A stretch of 64,000 bases of DNA from Dermatemys mawii (Eukaryota; Chordata; Testudines; Dermatemydidae). The notes below the pieces were generated by a model that saw nothing but the letters and a program-made list of their open reading frames with translations, was not told the origin of the DNA and made no database searches. Positions within the stretch are counted from its first letter, which is position 1, and each line of letters begins with the position of its first letter. The DNA is taken from NCBI GenBank assembly GCA_007922305.1, contig ML677335.1:21015933-21079932 (forward strand), written 5' to 3'. The position numbers were made by a program, and so were the translations under genes. Below, in pieces: positions 1 through 11,550 of this stretch.

Positions 1-545
1 GATCTTAAGGCCAGAACAAATCATCTAGTCTGACCTCTTGCATAAACAGGCCACAGAATTTCATACAGTAATTTACGCATCAAGCAAAATAACTTGTAGT
101 TGAAGTAGGGTATATCTTTTAGAAAGAACCCCAATCTTTATTTACTTGGTTCAAGTGATGGAGAGTCCACTACATCCCTTGGTAGCTGTTTCAACTGTAA
201 ATTATACTGTTAAAACTATGCACTTTAGTCCAATTTAAATTTGTATAGCCTCAAATTCTAGCCAGTGGATCTTGTTAATCCTTTGTCAGCTAGGTTAAGA
301 AACCCTCTATTGTCAGTTATCTTCTCTCCTTGCAGGTACTTACGGATCATGATCAAGTCACTTCTTAAACTTCTCTAACGTTTCAAATAGGTATCCTGCT
401 ACAAAGCATGTTTTCCAATCCTGGAATAATTGTGGCTGTTCTCTGAATCCTCTCAAATTTTTCAGTGTCCTTTTTAAGGAATGGATAACAAAACTGAACA
501 AATTATTAGGGCTTGTATACATGGGGGTGTGCAGTAGGCACATGA
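1..545 (-). mobile_element. CR1 LINE 3' end, antisense, 5'-truncated
   Basis: The reverse complement reads as the 3' part of a CR1 non-LTR retrotransposon. The first 40 bases are the complement of the usual 'ggaggtcagactagatgat' tail, followed upstream by the stretches about testing 'a gap in mid-sequence' that pair with the copy at 19395-19800. The minus frame at 358-543 retains CR1-like reverse-transcriptase C-terminal words such as LRGFREQPQLFQDWK but is not a working protein. The copy begins at or before the window edge and is truncated near 545 on its 5' side, as is normal for CR1. Recognised from family memory, not by alignment. Confidence 0.8.
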
Positions 546-824
546 AGCTAAAGTTTATTAAACACCTACGTGAATGCTCTCAGCATGCACATTTAAGCAC
601 CAAAGAACTGCAAAGAAAAAATAGCAACATCACTTCAGTCCATCATTGCTAATTGATTGTAAGATAGATCAAGGATCATAAAAACACAGTAGTAACAGGA
701 AAGACCACAATATTTTTGTGAAAGTCCAGAATAGTTTAAATTCATTTTTACAAACTAACAGCCTACAGAACAAATAATGTATGCAAAATTATAATGCACC
801 TAGAAAAAGAAACCCATAACTAAG
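546..824. other. Anonymous DNA between two CR1 copies
   Basis: AT-rich sequence with no open frame or repeat signature that I recognise. Confidence 0.5.
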
Positions 825-1574
825 AATCCTGCACTTAGGATGGAAGATTCCCATGCACTGCTACAGACTAGAGACTGGCTAGGCAGCAGTTCTGCAGAAA
901 AGGACCTAGGGGTTACAGTGGATGAGAAGCTGGATATGAGTCAACAGTGTGCCCTTGTTGCCAAGAAGGCTAACGGCATTTTGGGCTGTATAAGTAGGGG
1001 CATTGCCAGCAGATCGAGGGATGTGACTGTTCCCCTCTACTCAACATTGGTAAGGCCTCATCTGGAGTACTGTGTCCAGTTCTGGAGCCCACACTACAAG
1101 AAGGATGTGGAAAAACTGGAAAGAGTCCAAAGAAGGGCAGTAAAAATGATTAGGGGCCTAGAGCACATGACTTACGAGGAGAGGCTGAGAGAACTGGGAT
1201 TGTTTAGTCTACAGAAGAGAAGACTGAGGGGAGATTTGATGGCTGCTTTCAACTACCTGAAAGGGGGTTCTAAAGAGGATGGATCTTGACTGTTCTCAGT
1301 GGTACCAAGTGACAGAACAAGGAGCAATGGTCTCCAGTTGCAGTGGGGAAGGTTTAGGTTGGATATTAGGAACAACTTTTTCACTAGGAGGGTGGTGAAG
1401 CATTGGAATGGGTTACCGAGGGAGGTGGTAGAATCTCCTTCCTTAGAGGTTTTTAAGGTCAGGCTTGACAAAGCTCCAGCCGGGATGATTTAGTTGGGGA
1501 TTGGTCCTGCTTTGAGCAGGTTGGACTAGATAACCTCCTGAGGTCCCTTCCAACCCTGATGTTCTATGATTCTA
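825..1574 (+). mobile_element. CR1 LINE, 5'-truncated, with 3' end
   Basis: A 5'-truncated CR1 copy carrying the C-terminal part of ORF2 and the short 3' UTR. It ends with the characteristic 'ggttggactagataacctcc' segment and an ATTCTATG-type terminus at about 1560-1574. The frame is nearly open, so this is one of the younger CR1 copies in the window. The exact 5' breakpoint is uncertain because upstream sequence grades into anonymous DNA near 800-838. Confidence 0.92.
840..1493 (+). pseudogene. CR1 ORF2 reverse-transcriptase C-terminal region, one stop
   Basis: This frame encodes the last part of the CR1 ORF2 protein, downstream of the reverse-transcriptase catalytic core. Visible family words are [38 protein letters not shown] and [20 protein letters not shown], ending at [20 protein letters not shown]. 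The frame is continuous except for a TGA at 1287-1289. That stop lies where a CGA arginine codon would give TGA by CpG deamination, so it is probably a single point change; this is inference. There is no catalytic RT motif because the copy is 5'-truncated, so it cannot be functional. Confidence 0.9.
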
Positions 1575-4500
1575 ACTAAAGCTCATGTATTTCATGCTAT
1601 CTTATTTTGCTTATTTTTTGCTGGGCAAATTGAAGGAGTAAGATAAACACTCAGTTGAACGTTGTAGGAGAAAGGAAAAAGGCCCTAATGACAAAGACAT
1701 AGAAAGCACAATTATATTCCATAACGTATGTGAGTATTATATAAATACTTGCTATATTATGCTATAAATCTGAAATTAAGAAACAAAAACATAAATCTCC
1801 TGTACACTTTCATAAATTTATTGTCACAAGTGTTATGCTAAGAAGAGCTGGTGACAAGGTGACAAAGCAGAGCTTCCTTGAGTACTTAGGCAAGGGAATT
1901 ATTTTTTGTTTTCAGCCTAGCTGAATGACAACAGCTCAATTCAAAGGTAAGGAGGAGAATCCTAACAAGATGCTCATTACTCCAACACACACACTTTTCA
2001 GGAGCAAATATCAGTGCAGCAGAAATCCTCTTAATTTGAAACTTTGCATTGTTCCTTATCTTCCAAATCTGTTTCTGTAAATAAGTACAGAATTGTAGGA
2101 TATAGCTTCTTCTATAAGAAGCTCTTCCCATTTTAAAAACCTTATGGATAGAATGTAAAATCAATGCAAGTGAAATAGGCATCTGCAGGCCAACAAACAT
2201 TTGTGGAGCATGTAGCATTTGTAAGTCCTCTATACTGTCACTATCTCTTCTCCATTGCTGCTTGCACTAGTATTTTACACAGTGCACCATATCATTGTTC
2301 CCAGCCAGTACAGTGTCTCACATGACTTCTCAGGTCATACGTTCTATTATCTTCTTCAGCATGGATATTCTCATTTTTTATGGCTATCATCCTTCACCAG
2401 CAAATGAAAGATTTTTGGCCCTATGTCAAGTAGTACACTGCTAGACTGAATTGAGAGGCTCTAATAGTGTATATATATGGAATATGTTTATCAACTCTTA
2501 TGCAGGTATAAAATACATGAAAAGCAGGAGAGAACGAGTCAAAAGGAGGATCCGCAAAAAGGACTTGTTATCCCATGTGCCACAGAGCAGAGCTCCAAAA
2601 CAATAGACAGGCCAAGTTTGGAGAAAAGATGAGGATTGAAAGAGCAATGGCATGGATAAGGCCAGAGAGACTGATTACAATGAATGTACTTTGTAAACCA
2701 CTTTGCTCAGAGATGGGAATAGGGGTAGCAGAATTAAATGCTACTAACAGCTGATGTGCTTTAGAGCACATGTGACTATGTTATGTATGGCTGGCTTGAG
2801 TCTTTCCCATCAAGTGCCCATGTAAGTTTTGGGCAGAGAACCTGTTTCTTTGGGCATTGACATGGGGGATCAGGATTTGGGAAACCATTGCTGATTCAGA
2901 GTTCAAACCAAACCAGATTGTAAGTACTTTGCAGACTGAATCAAATAGTTTGCTCAGCTCCAGTGGTGAGAATAGGCCTTTTTCATTCTTTTGGAACAAG
3001 CTAAAGATTGGAATGTTCTTTCCTTTTATTGATTCAATGAGACTTAAAAAAAAGGTAGCATTTCTATCTAACACCATCAAAATAGTGAGGAACAAGCAGC
3101 ACAGTTTGCAAGTAACCATCAAGGAGAAAAATAGCCAAAATACATCACAGAGAGAGAAAACCCAAATGGTCAGTTGTTAATTTGTACTAATATTGACAAG
3201 TATAAAATTTCTGCACAGCTACTTATATATCTAACAGGCATAGATCACTTGAAAAATTCTCTTACCTTCCTGAAAAGCCTCAAGCCTTTGTCACATCTTC
3301 TTAGTATTTCAATCAATTTTGCTGATTATTTATAACCTAGCCTCTATACCTGCAGCAATGAACAAACTGCAACACTGAAGTTAAATAAAAAAAAATGTTA
3401 ATATTATATCACTATGAAAACCATTCAAACCAGTTGCTGTTTGTGTCATCTTCCTTCTCCTTGTCACATTAAAAAATGGCTTATCGCTTTTGTTCTTATC
3501 TCTTCTTCCTATTTATTCACAAGTACTTGCAAAGGACAAATTTGTAGCTAACATAGCACTGAATCAATCGGCAGAAATCTGACAGGCCAACGGTGTAAGA
3601 TGTTTCATTGTACCCTGCTACTAACAGAGATGGCAGAAGGCAACTTTGATCTGGTTTTCCACTTCCATGTATCTGTGGTGGTATGTGATTCATATCAACT
3701 TCTGAAGTTCATTTTTTCATTAAAGAGGCTCTGTGAACAATAAAGAAGTGCCTGTGGAATACAGCTGAGACTTCAATGAGAAAAGAAAACAGTGTCACAG
3801 AACACCAGCTGTTTCCTCACTTCAAAATATTTTCATCAGAAAGCCTGAGGTTTGCTGGTCAAGAATTTGAGACAGTCCGTTTCAAGTCTGCAGTTTCTGA
3901 AGAAATGTTCCATCTTGGAAGATGGTTTGTCAATATATTAAGTACACAACAACATGCCAGGGACGTTGAGCACCAAAGAAGAGTTATAGGTTTATGCCAT
4001 AGCTGCATTTTATAAGTTTAACAAGGTTTCCATGGGGCACCAATTCTCAAGTTACCATGCTGTATTTACTTGACTGAAGTCATTACTGAAATGCAGTCAA
4101 TTTCACTGCACAGTAGTTTTGGTTTAGTAGAACTTACAAAGATTCAATAACGGCTTAAGCAACTCGAAAAGCATAAATCAATCAAACCAAGTTCTCAGTC
4201 TTCAGAGAAAGGATATCATCAATCACTCCACTGTATTACTATTTTTCTGGGAAGACGATGTTGTATTTGTTGTAAAGATTCTAAAATATGTCAAACTTTG
4301 TTTTTCTTAGAAAATGATTAAAAAGGAAGTTTAATTAGTGAAGAGAATTTAGATGACCAAAACCATAAACCATATAAAAACCACATGCTGAAGAAATCAG
4401 TTATATTCTTTATGATGCATCTGGTATTTATACAAATATGTAATACATTTTGTCAGCAATATATTTTAAAACATTGTGTAGTTGGCATCTCTGCAGTGTT

Positions 4501-4822
4501 GTATTATAAACATTTCTCATGACAGTAGAAGCATTCTGAGCTCTCTTATAAGTTTATAAGTAATCTTGGCCCCACTGAAGCCTGTGGCCAAACTTCAAGG
4601 GACTTTAATGTATTCAGGATTTCAATCATATATGTATTTTCTGTCATAGAGATTCATGGAACTCACCACCTTGTTTCAACACTTTAGAAAATAGCTGTTG
4701 CATATGTTGATCACATGTTGACTTTTAACTTTTCATGGGACTTGGAACAAAATGTATGTTGAGTATGGTCTTAAGGGAGTTGTGAGCAGATTTCATATAG
4801 ATATAGATTGATTTCATTTTAG
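1575..4822. other. Anonymous intergenic DNA
   Basis: AT-rich, with stops in all frames. The small frames at 1886-2218 (minus) and 2857-3180 (plus) have no family signature and overlap opposing frames, so I treat them as chance. Around 4570-4630 there is a trace of the 'cattga..ttcaatg' dispersed motif discussed in the findings. No exon-like segment with convincing splice sites was seen. Confidence 0.5.
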
Positions 4823-4827
4823 GTGAC

Positions 4828-5678
4828 TGTAGTGATCCCGAGTTGTCTCCCTCCAACTGGGAGTGCGAGGGAGCAGGGGATACCCCTTGGAGGGTGCAGC
4901 CAAGGCCGCCCTGCCCCCCTCACTGGAAGTACAGTGCGGGACTTTAAAAGGCCAGCCCTGCAGCCCAGAATAGGGAGAAGCAGGGGAGGAGAAGGATGCT
5001 CTGCAGGATCTTCCACTGCCTGGAGGAGACTTGAGCCCGAGCTGCTCTCCAACCCCCAATGCTGAGGACGACTGGCCTGGAGTACCCGCCACCGTGTACC
5101 CGGAGGAACCGGATGCCGACTGGACGGCAGAGGTACCCACTCCCTGAGTCAGCCGCCCCTACTCTGAACAGGGGAACGCTAACAACTTGTTTGTTTGCTG
5201 GCTGCCTGAGCCTGAAGCTCAGGCTCCAGCCCTTAATGACTGTTTGCTTGCTGGCTGCCTGTGCCACGCCCAGGCTACAGCCAGCCCTCCAAGACTGTTT
5301 GTTTGCTTTGCTGGTGGCCTGAGCCTGAAGCCCAGGCCCCAGCCCTTAAAGACTGTTTGCTGGCTACCTGTGCCACGCCCAGGCTAGAGCCAGCCTCCTA
5401 AAGACTGTTTTTGCTTGATGGTTGCCTGTGCCCTGAAGCTCAGGTCCCAGCCCTTAAAGACTGCTTTGTTTTTGCTGGCTGCCTGTGCCCTGAAGCCAAG
5501 GCTAGAGCCAGCCCTCTAGAGACTGTTTGCTGCTGGCTACCTGAGCTCCTGAAAGCCCAGGCCCCAGCTGCATCTAGGGACTGCGCTACTTGTGGGTTAC
5601 TGTACAGAGCCTGAACCCAGCCGGTTCAGACCGGCCCGAGGGGTCTCCCTCCAATTGGGAGTGTGAGGGAGCCCTACA
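4828..5678. mobile_element. Solo LTR, TGTAG...CTACA ends, 5-bp TSD
   Basis: The element starts TGTAGTGATC and ends GAGCCCTACA, the TG...CA termini expected of an LTR. It is flanked by an exact 5-bp target-site duplication GTGAC at 4823-4827 and 5679-5683. There is no internal retroelement sequence between two LTRs, so this is a solo LTR left by LTR-LTR recombination. It is GC-richer than the flanks. A 30-base block beginning GTCTCCCTCCAACTGGGAG at about 4844 recurs with few changes at about 5642, so the two ends share a direct repeat. The central third is a tandem array (separate entry). Orientation is uncertain. Family is LTR retroelement or endogenous retrovirus; class is not determinable without internal sequence. 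Confidence 0.88.
5190..5600. repeat. Tandem repeat, ~51-61 bp units in A/B alternation, inside LTR
   Basis: Seven degenerate units are anchored by CAGCCCTTAAAGACTG (type A) or CAGCCCTCYAAGACTG (type B). Anchors start at 5227 (A), 5282 (B), 5340 (A), 5391 (B), 5448 (A), 5509 (B) and 5564 (A-like). The spacing is 55, 58, 51, 57, 61 and 55 bases. A-type units are preceded by 'ctgaagcycaggcyccag' and B-type by 'cacgcccaggctasag'. The alternation implies a dimeric higher-order unit of about 110 bp that was amplified inside the LTR. Confidence 0.85.
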
Positions 5679-5683
5679 GTGAC

Positions 5684-8600
5684 TAATTATATTACTATTT
5701 ACCATGTATTCATAAGGATTCTTGTTTACTTACATACTGTAACAGTGAACAGAGTTTTGAAACTTACTGAAATGGTGTTAGAAGTATGTTTAACTAAATA
5801 TATTTCTTGCTTTTTAAAAGATATTTAGTAATGTGTATGGTCCTGAGCCCACCTGTTCTCACAAAGGTTAAATTCAGTGAGAAAAACTGTATGAGCATGT
5901 TGTAGTTATGTTTCAATGTGTTTCAGTCAGAAGCATGTTACAGGACAGACATCTTTCATATTACTTCAGAAAGAGTATTTTCATGTTTCAGCTTGACTCA
6001 GACATCTAGGTTAGGAGGCCATTTGTTCAATACCCTCACTTCACTGAGAAAATTTGGAGAGAAAAGAGAGGCCGAAGAAACTAATCTGCACTGTTGTAAT
6101 ATCAGATCAAAGGGGGAAAAGACTTGTAAACTGACTCAAGTTCTCAGGGAAGAGGTTATTCCTGGTATTTAATAGCTTAATGTAGCAGACAAAGAAGCTT
6201 AGTGGAAGGCATATTGCTCTCCATTTATAGTTTAACACCAACTGCTTGAAGGGCAAGATACTTAGCTCCTTGGTGCATTAATGATGATGTAGTGTGGGTG
6301 AAAAGGTCTCCCTGAATTATCAATCACAGTATTAAAATGTCTGATATGCAAACCGACAGGGAACGCAATTCAGCATTTTAAATTAAAGTTCTGCCTTGAA
6401 GATTCAGGGAATCACAGTCAGCCCTTCCTCACAGCTTTTGATGTTTTTTCACAGTTGATGAGGGCTGTGGGTTATAGAGTCCAAAAAATCAACTGTAACT
6501 GACTCTCCGAGTCAGTCTAGGGAGATAGTGTTCAGTCCTTGTTATAGTTATGTTAATACCTTTCTCATCTCTTTAATGCTGTTCATTCCATTCTGACTTT
6601 TTCCCTCATTCTGTTAGTGTACATTGGTTTCATTGGGGGTTGAAACGGGAGGCAAGGGCTTGTTTTATTCAACTTTCTTTTTAAGTTGAAACGGTGTGGC
6701 AAACAATCAAATTAAATTGAATCAAATTGAGAAAAATCATTTTGAATTCAATCATAGAAAATTTCAAACAAAATTATAATTCTAACAAATGTAAGATTTG
6801 ACCAGCCCTAATAAAAACCTGGAGTGAGAGAGAAGGTCATTGTGGATACTACTGTGTGCCTGTGTAAACCTTTAGAGGAGGTACTCCTGAAACACCACAT
6901 TGAGCCTTCAGGGGACTCACCCCTGAACTACAGCAGCAATGGCTGCAGAGGCTCAGGACTCCCTTTTCCAGATTGCCTGGAGTCCAGGGCCACAATGGAA
7001 CTGGCTTGCAACATTGCTAGCACTCAGACCAAGGGTTTGGTTTTGGCTTTGGTTGTAGTGTAGCAGGGAGAGAAGCATCCCAGCCAGGAAGGATCCTTCT
7101 ACCCTCCACATTCCTACCCAAGAGAAAGACTTTGAGCCCTTCTTGGATTTTGGTGAAACTGTACAGTGTTCTCTCAACAGAGAGCAGAAAACCAAGAGGC
7201 TGGAGAATGTGTCATGGTGAGGCTACCTGCACATTGAATCCAGTCCAGACAGATCCCCAAAGATGATCTCCTTGGTGTGGATACTTTGTAAGAATATCCC
7301 TGTGTGTTTAATTTGATACTGTGTATTAAGCCAGCCACCTATTTTCAGCGCTGCACTACCGATCAAAGACTGAGCCTAAACTCACTATACTCCTACACAA
7401 GTGCTGTGAGGGAGCAGGGTGGTTTGTACTGGATGTACATATTGGGAAGGGTAAAGTTTATGTATTGTTGTTTTTGTCTTTTAGTATCTGATTCCTGTTA
7501 CCATTGCCCCTTATCCTGAGATCACCATACCTAATAGAGCATCTGTTGCTGTTTTATTATTCTGGCAATAGGGATTGCTATTTTACTTTTGTGTGTTCTG
7601 AGTGACACTCTTCAATATGAGATTGAATGTTGAACATTTTCCCAAGGGACAGGCCAGCTGTGTTCTCTGCATAAAGAAGGGGTTTCTTGGAATGGATGCA
7701 CCAGGTAGCATTATAGGTGAGCCCCGAAATGCACACCCCTGAGAAGAAAGAGAAAAAGGGTGCAGCCGTGCATCAGGGCTGGGCTACACCTGTAATTTAG
7801 GTCACTTGGATGACAAAGTCTTTGATTGATAGATGCATTCCAGGGGCTCTGACTTCTACGTGATGTAAACTGCAGGTTCTGTTTGCCTGCAGTTTGCACC
7901 TAAAAAAAAATGAAGGCTCACTTAAAATGAGATTAAAAAGTTGGACCTCTGACTCTGAACAAATCTTCTCACTTTACCAATTTTTCCTCCTGCTTAATCT
8001 AAAATCCCATTTCCTACTTTGTCTCTTAATTTTTCTCTCTTTGTGCTGTTATGCATTATTCATCTCTTTAACTATATTATTTAGTTCTGTGTTCTATTAT
8101 TGATCCAGTGAAGTACTCAGAGTTACATATTTATGAAAGACCCTATATAAAATAAAGTTGTGAAGTATTAACCCTGCAATGAATTCATAGGTATAGTTGG
8201 ATTACAGAAACTATGTTGTGGCAGGAGCAGCGCAGAGCTGCCTAACAGTGGGTTAAATGAAAGGAATGGGCTCAGCTTGCCTGAGATGTTACTATCCCCT
8301 AACTGTACAACATGGTTTGGGATTTGTGAGCATAGAGACCTGAGCTTGCTTAGTCACTACGGCAAACAATATAAAATTCTTGATGAGTTAAAAAAAGATT
8401 ACTAAACATAGAAGACATGAGATAGTGCAGGGAGGACAGGACTGAAGGAAGATAGTGGAGGATGTAAAACATCGGAGGGAAAGGTAACAAAGCATGGAAC
8501 CCAAATCTTACATTGATCTGGGATCCTTACTTGTCCAGAGGTTATTGTGCAATGGCCTTAAAAGCAAGCTGAGCCATGAATGTCTCTAAGTATCAAGGAC

Positions 8601-11444
8601 TAAGTACTAGGCCTGAGTCAGCTAAATGATAAAATGTGACATACAGTTTGCTAAGCTTGCTGAATGGACTGTTTTATGTTCCAGGATGAGAAGTTGCTCA
8701 ATTTCTGTTAAAGCAGTAAAATATCCAAACTAAAGTTTTGTAAGTTGCTTGATATATAACTGATAGCAGTGTGTGTTTGTGTGAGAGTGTACCACCCAGG
8801 TCAGAGACCACAAGAATGAGGAAGTTAAAATAAACAGAAAAGCACTATTAATGAGAAGACATAGAAAGTGAGGCAAACAGGAAAGCATAGTAGAGAAAAA
8901 CGGTCACTATCTAGGTGGCCAGTATATGGCGTGATCACTGTTTGTGAGTTAAGTATGATTAATAATAATTAACAAATAAAATGACTATTTCTATATGCAT
9001 TTTTGATATTAACTGGGAAATGTGTGACAGTATACTGTTTGAAAGACCGTTAATGAATATGTAACAAGAATATGAATAATTGCATTAGGAAGTAAGGGAT
9101 TAGTTTGAGCATTGTAGAAGCAATGCATCATGACCTATTTATGCCCCAGGAGAAGGTAACTGATCATTGTCCTTCTCTGTCTATTTGTCAGAACTGCCTG
9201 CTTTAATAGTATTTGTTAATTGCAAGGTTTTGGTTCATATGCAGTTTGAATTAATAAACTTGTATCCCATCCCAAGTATGTTAAACTTCACTTACCAACT
9301 CAGTGGTGAAAAGTTCAGATAAGGGTACGATTTAACTGAAATTTGTTTATACAGTGTCTTAGGATGATACTAGAATACAAAAAATCAAGTAATACTACTA
9401 CAAAAGTGGTGGTTGGATAGTTGTCCATAATAAATCCTTATTTTCCTCATTGCATATAGTTCCATTAAAACTGAAATAAAGAGCTGAGGGACATTCATTT
9501 GAACAGTATATATCATCAGCCAGTTGTTTCAGTGCTTGATAGAGTACTGTACAAAGTCAGCATTTTGACTAGTAGCTTTTCTACATTTTTAATACTGCTA
9601 TTATATGAATAGCACATATAATAGCTTGATTTTATATGAGGCATCCATCTTCTCTTGTTAGAAGATACGGCTACTTGTGTATTATGGCATCATTCCTTAA
9701 CTCAAAGAAAAAACTAATCAGTTACATATCCTGTATTTACACCTAAACAGCAACAGATAAAAAGCAGCAATAAGTTATACTTTCCTCAAACAGTAGTGAC
9801 AGAATCCAAACAGCAGAGGCCCAACCCTGAAATCCACACACAGTTTTTATCCAGGAAATTCCCACTGAATTCTATGGGGATATTCTTCAAGTAAAGACTG
9901 CATGGAAAATGGAGCAAGAATCATCCTTTCCATTCATGAATCTCTTGTTTCCAGCACAGAGGCAGTGAGATTAGCCAGTTCCATTACACACAGTCCCTTC
10001 TGTCCCCCCGGCCTTCTCAAGGCCCTCCACTAATGAAAGAATCCACTTGCAGGAATAGAAGAGTTAGAAGTGTTCCAGTTGCACAGGACACATTTAACAG
10101 TGCATCAGCAAAATATTTTTGGCATTTGAGCCCAGAGCACAATGGCCATGATTCAGCCAGGTACTTAAGCACGTGCTTAACTTGAAGTATGTTGTTTTCT
10201 TGCTGGTGCAACTTCTATAATGAAGATGCAGTAGTAAAAACAAAACATTCCATTCATTTTCCAGTGACCAGGATTTTCTAGGATTAGTGGAAATATATAA
10301 ATAAGTGAATCTTACTCACTGTAGTTCACCTATCCCATTAGGCTCAGAATAAAAATAGGCACTATGAGTTGCTGAGAACTATTATCTGAATTCAGAAGGC
10401 TTGATAGTAAACAGAAGAAAGTAGTAGCAGTAAAAAGAGCTATTATCTTTTGGGAGAGACAAAGTACTAGAACAATCAAATAACTGGGTGCTAACCTTGA
10501 CCTGAGGGGGACAGCTCAGCTAAGCAAGAACATTAAAGGGAGACTGAAGATGAGTAAGAAGGTGTGATAACAGATGAGCAATATTGCTACATTACAAACA
10601 TCTGTGAATTAAAAAACATACAAGCGACCACATCTACAATCATATAAGACAACATAGCCCCTTGCCAAAGGGAAAGCTGTGAAGGTGCTAGAGGGCGCTG
10701 AGGGAGAATTCCCCCAGTGTAGACCCAGCACAGGGAGGCTGTAATCAGACCTATTCTGTCCCCCTCATAAGCCCTGGTATAGGTATATGCCAAGGACAAG
10801 ATTGGGGTGGATTGGAGATGTGTTTCTGCACTGCACCACAGCTCACAGGCAGCCTGGAACAGGTGGATGATGCTGTAATTTATGGCTGTTTTTGACTCCC
10901 AGGGCCACCCATAAACTGGAGAGCATACTTGTAGCATAAAACCATCTTTGGCCTTCATAAACCCTTGGATTGAATCTCCTGGGGAGAGACAGCATAGAAC
11001 TGGATCCAGACAGCACAGCTCAGATATCCATCATGTAATATGATGGACCAAAAACAATGCACTGCAGGTATCTTAGATATATGGCTGGTGAGAGATTTCA
11101 TGACACAATGACATTTAGATAGGGTTTGAAGGATGAGAGGGATAATACAGGCTATTTCATAGCATGAAAAGTTAAAATGTCATCAACACAAAAGCAATAC
11201 TGTGGCATTGTGTTTAGCAAAAAGTCCTTATCCTGCAATTCCTCCTCATGCAAAACTCCCATTGATATAAAACTTTGCATATGAACTTCAGTGAGTTGTC
11301 TGACACACACAAAAGAACTTAGCCGAAACTCCAGGCCAGGAAAAATAGCTGTGTCTTAGTTTTTCTTTAAGTAAGTTTTTCTGTTTGAAGACCATATAAA
11401 AGTAGACAATGGGGAGAGGTAGAATTGGGAGAAAGAGCCCAATA
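5684..11444. other. Anonymous intergenic DNA with faint repeat traces
   Basis: Mostly AT-rich sequence without usable frames. The AT-rich segment near 6650-6812 ends in a 'tttgaccagccc' motif that looks like a decayed transposon end, but no second terminus was found. A 16-bp perfect palindrome TTAAGCACGTGCTTAA lies at 10165-10180 in a degenerate dispersed repeat (10145-10195). The frame at 10587-10958 (minus, 123 codons) has no recognisable family and is not supported by context. Confidence 0.5.
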
Positions 11445-11550
11445 TACATATAAGAACGGCCATACTGAATCAGACTAAAATTCCATCTAGCCCAGTATCC
11501 TATCTTCCGAAAGTGGCCAATGACTCAGAGAGAATGAACATAACACTTTT
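11445..11550 (-). mobile_element. CR1 3'-end fragment, antisense
   Basis: The sequence 'taagaacggccatactgaatcagac' (split here as a motif near 11451) continues through a 'ccatctagcccagtatcct' segment. This is the reverse complement of the CR1 3' end that appears in sense orientation at 47788-47952 with 'gacccagtatggccattct'. Only about 100 bases remain. Confidence 0.8.

Noticed and set aside
6650..6812. AT-rich MITE ending in a 'tttgaccagccc' motif
   Set aside because: Only one possible terminus is visible, so it is mentioned in the background entry but not called as an element.
10587..10958. 123-codon minus frame
   Set aside because: No family words, no splice or promoter context, and its composition is what the local sequence would give by chance.
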